A stretch of 64,000 nucleotides of DNA from Magicicada septendecula (taxonomy: Eukaryota > Arthropoda > Insecta > Hemiptera > Cicadidae): NCBI GenBank assembly GCA_034769895.1, contig CM068372.1, positions 381,133,910-381,197,909 on the forward strand, read 5' to 3'. Under the pieces are notes generated by a model. The model was not told the origin of the DNA. It did no database searches and worked only from the letters and a program-made list of their open reading frames with translations. The position numbers and the translations under genes are program-made. Positions 9,129-20,267 of this stretch are shown here, piece after piece (within the stretch, counting starts at the first letter, position 1; every line of letters starts with the position of its first letter).

Positions 9129-10908
9129 AAAATTGTATTAATTAAAATCATATAGGCCTATAATAAGGATGGAAAAGGGGACACAAACCTTTACAGTGAT
9201 ATGAGTTATATAACAATAAATAGTGGCACAAACTATAGTTAAACAGTGTGCTATTTATTATTTATAAAAAGTGTTTTAGTATTATCATACAGACAATAGT
9301 TTAAAAGTATGAAATAATTAAAGTTGTCAAAAACAATTATTATTATTAAGAGTTTTGTTGTATGTTATAAGATTTTATGTCACCAGTTAATTTATGTAAA
9401 TATATTTATCTCAGGTAATCAAAGTAGAAATTACAATCAACCATAACAAATTGTTCCACCACATATCATAGAAATTCAAATTAATAAGGTTTTACAGTTA
9501 TAAACTGAGGCATGTTTAGTATCAAATCGTTTATAATTATATAATTAATCATCATGTAAACATTGCATGTATCATTAGAGTATAATAATAAAATTATCTA
9601 TTAAAGGTAATTTATAAAAATGTAAAGTAATTAATGGGAATCGATCATATAACATTTAACCTGTACATAAATGGCCAATCAAAATTTAAGAAGTTTGTAT
9701 AAGTTCGGTGACTAAAAAAGAAGAAATAACACTTAATTGTTAATTGTGATGAAGAACAGTTTAATAGTGCGTGTCGAGATGTAATTAAAATAAAAATATA
9801 CAAATTGTTAACCCGTTTGTGAAAGAAGATCTGAATGACCACCATCGAAGATAAATAATCCCTCCACTACAATCATTTCATGAACCAGTAATATACACAA
9901 TCAAGAAATTATCCAGAATAAACCAGAAAACCTTCAGCAATATCGTCAAGATGTGTAAAGTATAATTTGACAATATTTTTATCCAACAAGGAACAACCAC
10001 TAGACAATATACCAATTTACACTAACACCAATCACTAGTAAACATTTTAAAGTGAAAACAAATTCAATATCTGAACGAACAGTGTTTACAAGGAAAACAT
10101 TTATTGTACACATTAATAAACTTCATTATTTCCAGAGACGGACAATGGTAGCCATGATGTTGACGTCACTCTAACCTACATGCTTTTTACGAAGCATTGA
10201 ATCTCGTCAAACTTTGTATGTTACTTAATATATAATTTTTGTAATTTTTTAGATTATAAGTAATATATTGTTTGTAAAGGTACTCAATATTATTAATTAT
10301 TATGTAAAGGAACTTTTCGTAGCAGCCACAAGAATTCCCACGAAATATATTAACATTATTTAATTAGAAAATCCTGAGATAAATATCGATTGTGACAACC
10401 GTATGTATCGAATGGAATTTTCCAATAATTTGAACTTATATTACAGAGATTAAACCATTATGTTATTAAATCATATCCATGCGTTATTATTTCAGGAACG
10501 TAATATATTATCAGCATTTATTTTATAATTAACAAGGATAAGAAGAATTCGGGGAGTCATTGGAAGTACGCAAACTGCAAAAACCAAGATTAACCTATAG
10601 GTTAAAGCCTAATATCGAAGGTGACTTGAAAATTGTTTTGGGATGACTCGACCGCTATTTTTGAATTGAATTTTGGAGTTCTAACTACTGAACTGGAATA
10701 ATTATAATTCTGATTCAGAAACCAAGGCAGAATAATTCAATTCTTTTACTTATATATTTAAATCCCATTCGTAAACACACAACATAAATATCCCACGATC
10801 AACTGTTACACTATTTACAACTATTTAGTACGAATTAACATATACAAGGAATAACACGGGCAAATTATTATACCATTACGATACTACGGGTACAAGAGGA
10901 GTATTATA
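9129..10908. repeat. tandem duplication, unit 2 (~1.79 kb)
   Basis: This is the direct neighbour copy of 7335-9128. The most conserved part is the last third, from about 10380 to 10740, which contains GGGGAGTCATTGGAAGTACG and CTTGAAAATTGTTTTGGGAT. No coding capacity is seen. Confidence 0.85.
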
Positions 10909-11817
10909 ACATATACCTGTATCGTATAATTTGTTATAAGAAATAAATTGAACCTAAAAGTATTAACAGTGTTACTTTACACTGCGAGTTTATTAAGTTG
11001 TTACTGTTTAAAGGAAAATAAGAAACAAGAGAATTTATAGACCTATCTCCCTTTGGGAATACTAATTTCAGTTTTCACTAGGAGTAAACAAACTGACATA
11101 GATTTAATATTAAATTATTGATTCCATTTTGGTTAGATAAATCAGTTGCGAAACTCGGGCAATGAAATTTAGAGTTCACGTAATAGCACAACAAATAATG
11201 TCAAAAAAATGTACGTGAGATATGCAGTGAAGTTAAAATCATCTCTGAAATTACATTAACAAAATGTACTATATGGCCTATTAGCCACTCTATACGTTAT
11301 AACACAATATAATTCACTTTTTCAAAATTTACCAAGTTGGTGACTCGTAAAATGTATAATTTCTTATTATAATCTATCTTATATATCTGCATAACACACG
11401 AGAATAAATGTAACATCAGCATGCATTTTTTTTTTTATTTATGAAAAACAGCGTCTCTTTGCCACAGAGATATTCCGAACCTCACTGTTTTGCTTCGTTT
11501 CGTACTTGTATGCCAATCGGCACATGCGCAGAATGGACTATTCAGCACGAAAAAGTGGCTTTGTACTCGTGTTCCCGTAATACTCGTTATACTCGTAGTA
11601 CTCGTTTACTTGTTTATTCGTTAGTTGCGTAGGGGGGTCCCGCGACTCGGAACCGCGAGGCCGCAAGTAATCGGAACTGGTATTTCGACTTTTCAGTTTT
11701 TAGTTATCGTTGAATCGGTACAGGTATTTCAATGTTTTAGTCACTGTTATAACCGTTCCACAAAAATATCGTTCCAAAATACCTGTTATAGGTAGTCTAT
11801 ATCGGGCCACCTGTCTA
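10909..11817. other. unassigned region with hAT-like subterminal TACTCG repeats
   Basis: AT-rich DNA changes at 11440-11660 to a block with repeated ACTCGT/TACTCG motifs and GGGGGGTCCCGCGACTCGG. Degenerate AACGGTTATAAC and AAAATACCTGTTAT motifs then follow, and AATACCTGTTATTA also occurs near 7043. Motifs of this kind are usual near hAT termini, but no clean terminal repeat or 8-bp duplication was found. Confidence 0.3.
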
Positions 11818-11945
11818 CTTCGCGTACCACATAGGCCTACCTACATCTCACGCGGTTAATTCTATTTTAAAATAATAAAATCACACCAGTGGAAAGTTAC
11901 TGTGGTAAGCTATTTTTCTTCTTTTTGTATTGGTTTATGGTATTC
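11818..11945 (+). repeat. direct repeat copy B with splice-donor-like GTAAG
   Basis: Second copy of the 6856-6950 block, with small insertions (CATAGGCCTACCTA and AAAG). It has the same CTGTG/GTAAG junction followed by a T-rich stretch. Confidence 0.6.
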
Positions 11946-12344
11946 TTTATCACCTTCCGACACACCAATTCCACTTTTCTCTACCGATGTTGTTCTCGCA
12001 TTCTATTTACATTCCTTCAATGCAGTTCTTCTATTGATTACCCCAGTTTTCTCTTTCCTGACGTTTTTCTTTATAAATCTTAATTAGGAAGACGTTCTTC
12101 CCGCGTTCATTATGTGTGATCTGCAGCAAATCTCAATTTTCTTGTATTCAAGTCTCAGTAATTCATTTGTTACTTTCTCTCGAAACCTTCATATATACCA
12201 CATTGGAGCCCGACTCCCTCCCGTAAACCTCGCTCTCTCAGGGCAGTAAATTGATTCACGATTACTTCACAAAATAGCTGAAACGAAAAAGCAGTGTTGC
12301 AAGGTAATTTTAATAATATTTTAAATATTACACATATCGTCTTC

Positions 12345-12475
12345 ATCATCATGAACATCATAATCTTCGTCTTCTTCTCCACATCACGCCACAGGCCGGG
12401 TGCTGTCTGTTCTGCCTTGAAAGATCCACCAGCCATCTTTTCCTACATCTGCCCACACACCTGTGTCCTATAGGT
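12345..12475 (-). mobile_element. LINE 3' terminal fragment
   Basis: The minus strand reads TATAGGACACAGGTGTG, then a GGCTGG...TCAAGGCAGAACAGACAGCA region and an ATGATG-type tail. This is the same 3' end as at 15785-16310, 28610-28830, 28935-29070 and 35258-36400. It is 5'-truncated to just the end. Confidence 0.65.
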
Positions 12476-12479
12476 TTAT

Positions 12480-12900
12480 ATTTTTATATTACACATATGA
12501 AAATATAATTTTAAAATAGGTTTATTTTAAAATTTACAAGTTTAAAGTTGCATTTAATATTTTTTTTAATTCATTTAAATTACATGAAATAACAATGTTT
12601 CAATATATAAGACAAATTTTACTGTCCTATAATTAAAACACATACACATATGTCTGCAGTGTCGTCTAAATTTGGAAATTAAATCCATAACATCCGATTA
12701 AATTTTTCAAATTATTGCTTATGACATTTCGTAATGAAATAGGTTTAATTTAATTATACCCATAAAGACATACCTGAAAATAAAGATACACCTTCCTTGG
12801 AATTAAACATGTAGTGGATTTGACACATTTCATTAGATTTATGAACATATAATAAGCAATTGAATCGAAATGGTCTACAATGGTATGGAAATTTAATGTG
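12480..12900. other. AT-rich spacer
   Basis: No gene, repeat family or RNA is recognised. Confidence 0.5.
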
Positions 12901-12939
12901 TCATCATCTTCAAAAAAAAAAAAAGAAAAGAAACCAATC

Positions 12940-13380
12940 TTCCCAAGCAGGCAGGCAGACTACAGGACTACAGCTGGTCACTCCAGTGCTTCTTCGGACG
13001 CCCCACACCTCTCCGTCCTTTCAGTTCGTAATTCCATAGTTGTTTGGGGATGCGGCAATCTTACATTTGGTTAAGATGTTCCAACCATTTTAGCCGATAT
13101 TGGGCAATCCTATCGAGTGTAGCCATAATATTCAGTTCGGGCCGTACATCTGCATTCCTTCTACGATCTTGGAAAGTAAACCCCCTGCCACGTGCCTGAG
13201 AAATCTCATTTCGGTCGCTTGAATACGTCTGACCTGAGACTTCGTTAAAGTCCAATTCTTAAACCCATAGAGAAGTGGGGGGAAGGCCATCACTTTGTAG
13301 ACCTTCCTGGCGTGTTTCTTTTCTCGTTGATTTTGGAGTTCTCTTGATGGTTCCACACATATGGTTGAACTTGTGCAGAT
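12940..13380 (-). mobile_element. LINE 3' fragment, frameshifted
   Basis: Two overlapping minus-strand frames together cover the usual C-terminal region: KVYKVMAFPPLLYG, RRIQATEMRFLRHVAG, AQYRLKWLEHL, then GRRGVGRPKKHW on reading into 12950. Each motif is in a different frame from its neighbour, so the copy is dead. Confidence 0.75.
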
Positions 13381-14198
13381 TCTTCACCACATTTTAGTAA
13401 TTAAATATTGAGTATAACTAAGTAATAATAGGACTGCTTGTTTGTGTGTGTGAGGGTGTGTGTGTGTGTGTGTGTGTGTGCGCCCGCGCGTGCGTACTTG
13501 ATTAAAAATTAACACACGTCTTCGCCAGAATTACAGGAGATACGTTGTAGATGGAGTTTCTTTTGGCGTCAACTGATTTTATGCTTTTCGGTGCTAAACG
13601 TAATTATGATAGTATTTCTTACTCTTCAGTAATATTTAACTAAAGAACTGGATGGTGGATGTATAAGAGATTTGTAAAACATAGAGTTATGCGATATGGG
13701 GGACATTGTGGGAGAGGGAAATTGAGAGAGGTATGAAGAGAGTGATAAGCAAAGACAGACACTACAAAGTGAGAGAAATAGGAAGAGTACAGATGTGAAG
13801 TTTAAGTGAGAGAGACAGAGAGAGAAGGAGAGACAGATAATATATGAAAGAAAGCAAAAAGCTTTTGATCGATAAATAAAACATTCAAACGAATAAAAAA
13901 AGATTTGTTTTTTCTTACAATTATTACGATATTGAAGGAAATTGAAAGGACCAGGGCGAGGGAGGCAGCTTAGTGCCCCGGTAAACAAGACCTGCAGCCG
14001 CCGCCGCCAACGAATAATATTTTTATATATATTTTTGTATTTGTTCCGTTTTATAACTTTATTTACTTGAATCGCGCGGTCACCGCTCTCTTCATCATCT
14101 ACTTCTTTCATAAAAGTCGTGTGTGTTGTTGTTGTTTGTTCTTTGTTTGTAGCCTTGCCGCGCCGGTCTGTCTGAAACAGATTTCGTGTGTGATGACT

Positions 14199-14199
<1 letters not shown>

Positions 14200-14260
<61 letters not shown>
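14200..14260. repeat. (GA)n microsatellite
   Basis: About 30 GA units followed by CAGA tetranucleotide repeats. Confidence 0.95.
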
Positions 14261-14264
<4 letters not shown>

Positions 14265-14918
14265 TAGACAGACAGACAGAGAGTGTTTCTGTGTGTGAGA
14301 GAGAGAGAATGTATTAAGGTTATCAAAAACAGAAATTCTCGTGTTCACGAAGTAAAAAAAAAACTGCAAATATTAAAACCGATTCAGTTATATCTGTCAT
14401 TGTGCAGACATGTGTGTGTGTGTGTGTGTGAACGTGGAGTTACATTAAAGAAATTAAAAGAAACCTCTTGATAAAAGGGAAAGAGTTTTTTCTTTCTCTT
14501 TAAACTGTTTACCGTTACTCACCCTCCATAATTTCCTACAAACTCTTTCCCCCTCATTCTCACATTCTCTCTCTCTTTCTCTCTTCACACACGTATCTCT
14601 CTCTCGCTCTCACTCGCGTACTTACCTCTGGAACCGCATTCTAACGACGTATATTTGTTAAATCGTATTCTGTTTTCACTGAATACGCTGTAACTTTACA
14701 TCTGCTTGAGCGTGTTTGTGATTGGGAAACAACTAACGTGTGTGTGTGTGTGTGTGTGCGTGCGAGCGCGGAATCGTTTGAAGTCCGTTTTTTTATCGCT
14801 TACAAAGTGAACGAGGTGAAAGAAGGACAGAGGGGATAAAAGAAGAAGTTAAAAACAGATTTGTGTAAACTAAACAAATGTGTAAGACTGAAATAAATTT
14901 TATTTCGAGATGACAGCG

Positions 14919-15044
<126 letters not shown>

Positions 15045-15189
15045 AAAAGGGAACGGTTTTATTTCACTTTTAACGTAAGCGATCCAAATTCACCAGGACG
15101 CGATCACGTCATATGTGTGTTCTTTATCTAATTACTTTTGCAGTTTGCAGTAAAAAAAAATCATAATAAAAAGAACAAAGCCTGTAGTA

Positions 15190-15775
15190 CTTGCGCGAAT
15201 ACCTAAGAGTGCTTGACAGTGAAATTGACATAGATCAGGAGGAAATGATCAGACAATGAATTAAGTGATCTTCTGCGACGGAAGGCAATTAGGAGGTTCA
15301 ATGGAAAATGGTGGCACAAGGAAATATCGAAATGGCTCATCTACAATAACATCGTTGAAAGTATAATATGGTGCTGAAACTTGGAATATGTTTATGAGAA
15401 CAGAAAAATTATTGCTGTGTTAATGGATGCTGAGTGGATAATGGAGAATATCTAGACTAGATAGAGCCCATACCAAGAACCTTACGGCAACAATTGACGT
15501 GTCACACACAATTTTGGGTGACATTGAAACAAAACATCTAATCTGTACAGACATTTGTACATCTGGACATCTGCACAGAATAGTAAATGAAATATTGCCA
15601 AAAGTGACATTTCAATGGGTTATTGAAAAAATAATTTCACTGGACGAAGAATAAGTAAGAAGCCTTCTCGGACATGCAGTAAAACATTCAACAAGTGCTA
15701 AGCGACCGCAGTGTGACTGAAGACTTTGTAGATCACTTCGAGGCTAGGGACCGATAAGACCGAAAATAATAATTA
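15190..15775 (+). mobile_element. decayed LINE 3' fragment
   Basis: The plus strand translated across stops gives NNIVESIIWC, ENRKIIAVLMDAEW, then a GRRISKKPSRT and ITSRLGTDKTEN ending. This matches the C-terminal pattern of a LINE like that at 42675-43255. Many stops and frameshifts are present. Confidence 0.6.
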
Positions 15776-15784
15776 ATAGTAATA

Positions 15785-16310
15785 ATAATAGAATTGTAGG
15801 ACAGGTGAGATATTTTAACTATTTCGGAAACGATATTGGCCAAGATAATAATTATGATATTGGTATTAACTTGGTAAGTTCCAGACAATCTGTACAGTAA
15901 TCAACCGTGTTTTGAGAAACGAGGTACGTCGAGATAGAAAATTAAAGTTTTACAAGTTATGGCGGTACGTGTACTGTCCTATGGGTGTGAATTATGGATA
16001 ACAATGAAGAAAAACGCTTTCTGAATGGGAGTTAAAAGGTATTGTAAGCTTGATCGTTTAAAGAATGAGGCTAAGAAAGAAGAGTTACAAGTTTTTAACT
16101 TGAAAGGTAGACTAAAAGATTACGAAACAATGATGGAAAGAACACTTGGAAAGAATGTCAGATTCCTGACTGGCCAAACAAGTCTGGAAATATAAACCTA
16201 TAGGACACAGATCTTAGGGTAGACCCAAGAAAAGATAGCTGGAGAACTTTTGAAGACGGACAGCAGCACCGTGCCTGTGTCGTGCCGTGATCACGATGAT
16301 TATTATTATT
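15785..16310 (+). mobile_element. LINE 3' fragment (same family as 35258-36400)
   Basis: The plus strand reads RYFNYFGNDIGQDNNYDI, RRDRKLKFYKLW, EHLERMSDS and QVWKYKPIGHRS, with stops and shifts. It ends in the shared 3' terminus CAGCAGCACCGTGCCTGTGTC and an ATTATT tail. It is homologous to the minus-strand copies at 28610, 28935, 31630 and 35258. Confidence 0.75.
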
Positions 16311-16354
16311 TCCTTTTTTTTTATATTGAGATAAACAAAATGTTTCCTTCCGAA

Positions 16355-16443
16355 AATTGGACAAGCATCCGAGCGAATCGGCTGAACAGTGCCGTAGCTA
16401 AACTCTTGGACTAATGCAGTTTCGGTTAACGGAGGTATTACTG
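16355..16443 (+). mobile_element. pogo/Tigger-like transposon end
   Basis: The stretch ending TTTCGGTTAACGGAGGTATTACTG then TA resembles the terminal inverted repeat of Tigger/pogo elements, which insert at TA. The partner end is not seen in the window, so this is a fragment. Confidence 0.45.
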
Positions 16444-16833
16444 TATTCTGTTCTCTACGGAACCTCGTAGATACGCGTTAATGTCCGTGTTGTAAGGACA
16501 GAGAAAATTACGTCTCGTGGTAGTGAAGTCTGATATTACAGACGCCGAAGATAAGAGCAGGGTGCGGACGAGCGCGCTATTACTATAATTAAGTTGTATA
16601 TAAGACAAGGGCGTAACGCGATACCGGAAGCAGCCAAGTGTTATCCGCTTCCTGCCAGAGGCGACTGCCACGGATTGCTGCCAACTTTATAAATACCTTC
16701 CCCGTACCACGCACGCTATCTCTAGGCAGTTTCCGTACTTACGGAAATAAAAATGTTACTACTTTATTAGGTTCTTTTTTCAACAACCGAAGCGAGTCCT
16801 CAGTTTGGCCTGTCCGTTTGGCATTTGCCTGTC

Positions 16834-17873
16834 CAGAGGCGAACGTAGGAGGGATTTGGAGGAAATATCCCCCCCCGAAATCCGCAAAAATTTTGGAGGA
16901 AAAATTTTAAACTGGTTATGTTTTTTGAAATGTAATTAACTGACTTCCAAGTTTTGTCAATTTTAAAAAATTACTATTTGGGTCAATGAAAAGTTTAAGT
17001 AATCTACAATTATAATATGTCTTATACTCAATAATAAATATAACAGATGTTGAAAGAAATGGTGAAAAATGAAAAGAAGTCGCCTTGAAAGAGAGTAGGG
17101 TACTTTACGATTTTCCGCTGCTTACGATAAATAGGGACATATCTTTTTATATTTTAACTTAATATTACATGTTAATAACTTCAATCACAAAGCACATAAT
17201 ATGAATGAGTTTTAATTTCTTAATATTATTTTTCATAATGGACATGGGTTGACTCTACCTAGCTCTAAGAAACAAAACACTGTAAAATTAAACATAATAA
17301 TAATGGCTCCCATGTGTACCACCTGAAGTAGTGTAGGTAAAGGCAGGGTAGGCTGCCTTATGTAAGCCGTACGGCATACAAGGAAGGCAGTGTGGCCAGC
17401 ACTACGCTTCATCCGCCCATTTTTATCCCCAGGATGTTATCCCAGGTACTCATTTTTTGAACAGGCTGAGTCGAACTGGGGGCTACAAAACGCACCTTGA
17501 TTTTATGGTGCGGCCCGGGAATCGAACCCGGGACTTCTAGGTTAGTAGCCAGGTGAAAATTAAACATATGTTCATTAAAAGTTTTTCGTGTTCTGGCATG
17601 TGTTAACCCTACAATACAAACACACACATACACATACAAAATTTACTTTCTTAATTTTAACGTTCTCTTTAAAGCATTTTTACGTTCCACAGAAAGGTAT
17701 TATTAGGGTTCCAAGCCAAATTGTATGTTATTAATTGATTTTTATGAAATTAGTGAATTCCAGCCATTTATTTACACATTAGTTTCAATTTGTTGTACTA
17801 TTTTAATTATAATATGAGAAAACATACTCTAAGAAAAAAATCCCCCCGAAATGAAATCCTTGGTTCGCCCCTG
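16834..17873. mobile_element. non-autonomous hAT-like element
   Basis: The left end CAGAGGCGAAC and the inverted right end (CAGGGGCGAAC as complement) form an 11-bp terminal inverted repeat with one mismatch, followed by further similar GGATTT and CCCCCCGAAAT sequence. Flanking octamers TGCCTGTC (16826-16833) and CGCCTGTC (17874-17881) match at 7 of 8, the hAT target-duplication length. There is no transposase ORF. A tRNA-type SINE is nested inside. Confidence 0.7.
17298..17555 (-). mobile_element. tRNA-derived SINE, 5'-truncated
   Basis: The minus strand contains a perfect T-arm, CCCGGG TTCGATT CCCGGG, with the GGTTCGATTCC B box of RNA polymerase III promoters. A roughly 190-nt unrelated body and an ATTATTATT tail at 17298 follow. 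The A box is missing, so it is truncated at the 5' side. The tRNA isotype cannot be told. It sits inside the hAT-like element. Confidence 0.65.
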
Positions 17874-17881
17874 CGCCTGTC

Positions 17882-18379
17882 TGTTTATTAGCAGTATGTT
17901 TAACGATAACTTTTGCACGTATCAACCGATTTTCGTAAAACTTGGCACACATGACCATACTTTTACTAATTAGTACTGCAGTACTCTATTGTTAATGTGA
18001 TCGGTCGCTCCTGAAATAGGGCGTGGAAGGCAAAAATATAGAGGGGTCAAAATTTTAAAATAAAATCACAAAAAATCCCGTGTATGGTATCAAATTCAAG
18101 GTAATTTAAACAAAAATCAAAATATATGTTTCATTTTTGAAAATTTCAAGAATATTGGACGTCACGGCCTAAACAGTGGGTGAAATTTTGGTAAATTCGC
18201 AAAATTCATGTGGTGTACCTAATTTAAAGAGAATTTTAACGAACAACTGAATGTAGTGATAAGTTTGAAAATTTCAAAATTCTGGGATCCAAAAAGAATG
18301 GAATTCTGGGTACACAAGGGTTGAAATTTGACACATATATATATATATAAAATATTTAATGTTTATAATATATACATAT
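17882..18379. other. AT-rich flank of the Gypsy insertion
   Basis: Contains CACGTATCAACCGATTTTCG-type sequence typical of dispersed repeats and an (AT)n stretch near 18338. No ORF is supported. Confidence 0.4.
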
Positions 18380-19704
18380 TGTGCCGCCCCTTGGCAAGAC
18401 AACACAAAAATCGGGAACTAGTTTAATTATTTACCAGTAAACTAAACCAGCTGCCGTTGTTAGTAAAACTCTTACTAACAAATTACAAAACAAGTATGAT
18501 ATAGGAAACTGACAAGGTTTGCATAAACTTATTCACTCACTAGGTATTAGCTAAAACATCTCTTTATTGCTATTGAAATATTAATCAAACATTATTACTG
18601 ATTTTAAAGAAGGTTATTTTTGTAAATAGTGCTTTTACTGCTTCAAAGATCTTAATTATATTATTCTTGTTATATCAAAAATTTATTCATATAACTGTTA
18701 GTTTTAATACCACGGATCCGGGTCTCAATTTTCTCAAAATTATTAATTTATCAATATATACATTACGGTTACTATTACTTCTTACAAAATTACAAAATAT
18801 ACAAATCTGATAATTTGTTCATTACATTGCGAAAGTTCTTTAAAGTTCTTTGTTACTTCTTATTAAGGGGAAATTTACAAAAGTTGTGGTTTGATATCAC
18901 CTGAGGTTGTTGTTGTATTCTTGGGACATCTCCAGTTGTCTTCTACGGGTTGAGTACGTTGTTCTTGGTGCATCTACATCGGGTTGATTTTTAGTTTACT
19001 TGAAGCTCTCGAAGATAGGTTGTTTACTTGAAGTTCCACATGTTGTAATTTCACTTTTCTTAGTGCAGATTCTTGTAGTTCACATTTTCTTTATTTTAAT
19101 TTCAGTTATAGTTCTCACTTTGCAGTACTACAGTCTAGTAGTTAACTATGTTACACTTACATTTGATTTTGTTTTTAAGAGATGTGTTGGCTACCTTTTT
19201 CTATTTTATTTACATATTTTCTCACAAACTCTAGACACTACATTATTCACAATAACAAGATTTCACGCTGGATATGCTTCTAGAGAACATACACATACGT
19301 ATATGTGTACAACACCAAAACTCACGTCTACTCATTGCGACGTTCTACGGCCGAATGCGCGTACGGTTTAGGGGAGAGGGCTCAGTAATCTAGGGCGTAT
19401 TTACGCACTAAGAAAATAGTTCGTACTTTTCCTATTATTATTTATTCATTAATTAGGAGATAAATACTTTATGTTTATTTTATTATGACTTAGGGATTTC
19501 TTTATTTCTCTAGTCGCAATTTTTAATTATTTAAGTAATTATTATTATTATTCACTACTTAATACTTTTCTTGGCGTGTTGGTACTGGAAGGTTTCAAGT
19601 TGATTCAGGAATCTGGGTATAGGTAAGGGTGTATGATACTCTTACTTATTAAAATTAAAAAATTTTAATCTGTGCGATTTTTTGATACATTTAAAATCGT
19701 CACA
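18380..19704 (-). repeat. 3' LTR of the Gypsy element
   Basis: 1325 bp, collinear with the other LTR at an offset of 7501. It is one T longer, just inside the TGTGACG end. The 123-codon antisense frame in each LTR is identical only because the LTRs are. Confidence 0.95.
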
Positions 19705-19713
19705 TCCTCCTGC
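19705..19713 (-). promoter_or_regulatory. polypurine tract of the Gypsy element
   Basis: In element sense GCAGGAGGA abuts the TGTGACG start of the 3' LTR. This is the correct place for the plus-strand primer, and it fixes the element's orientation. Confidence 0.7.
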
Positions 19714-20267
19714 ACTTAACTATGAAAAACGGGGGGGGTGTAATAATATAATTCTAATAAACAATTATATTTCATACTGAAATTTCTCTCTCTCAGCTTA
19801 TTTCTATTCGTCAATCGATTATCTTATACTTATGTCACATCTAAATTCTACTACATCTACTATATAAAATACACAAAACGTAAATCTACCTTATTTTAAT
19901 TCTTATATCTACTACCGGTTTTTTCTTGAATTGCTCACTCGTTTTACGGAGTTATACTCATGAGTATTTTACTAATAATAATACCGTATTGTAAGAACAA
20001 TAGAATTACTTTTAGTTTACAGCTCTAAAGATTATTTTTCTTTCTTTCTTTCTCTTCATCTTCATTATACTTGTCATCAGATTTCTCATGTATAATACCA
20101 TTCTCGCAGGACATTATCTAAGGTTGATCAGGCCTCGCTTGTATTCGTACGAGGGGGTTTTGAGTTTATAGTTACCTATAGTATAGGATGTTACACAATC
20201 TTATCCTATTTCGGTATAAGTCTATAACATATTTCATTCTTAATACTTAGATAGTATTCTAGGTTTT

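Noticed and set aside
19000..19371. 123-aa ORF, identical at 26501-26872
   Set aside because: It lies antisense inside the two identical LTRs; identity reflects the LTRs and there is no sign of coding.
19705..20267. Possible env gene after pol
   Set aside because: Only about 560 bp separate pol from the 3' LTR and no ORF is present.
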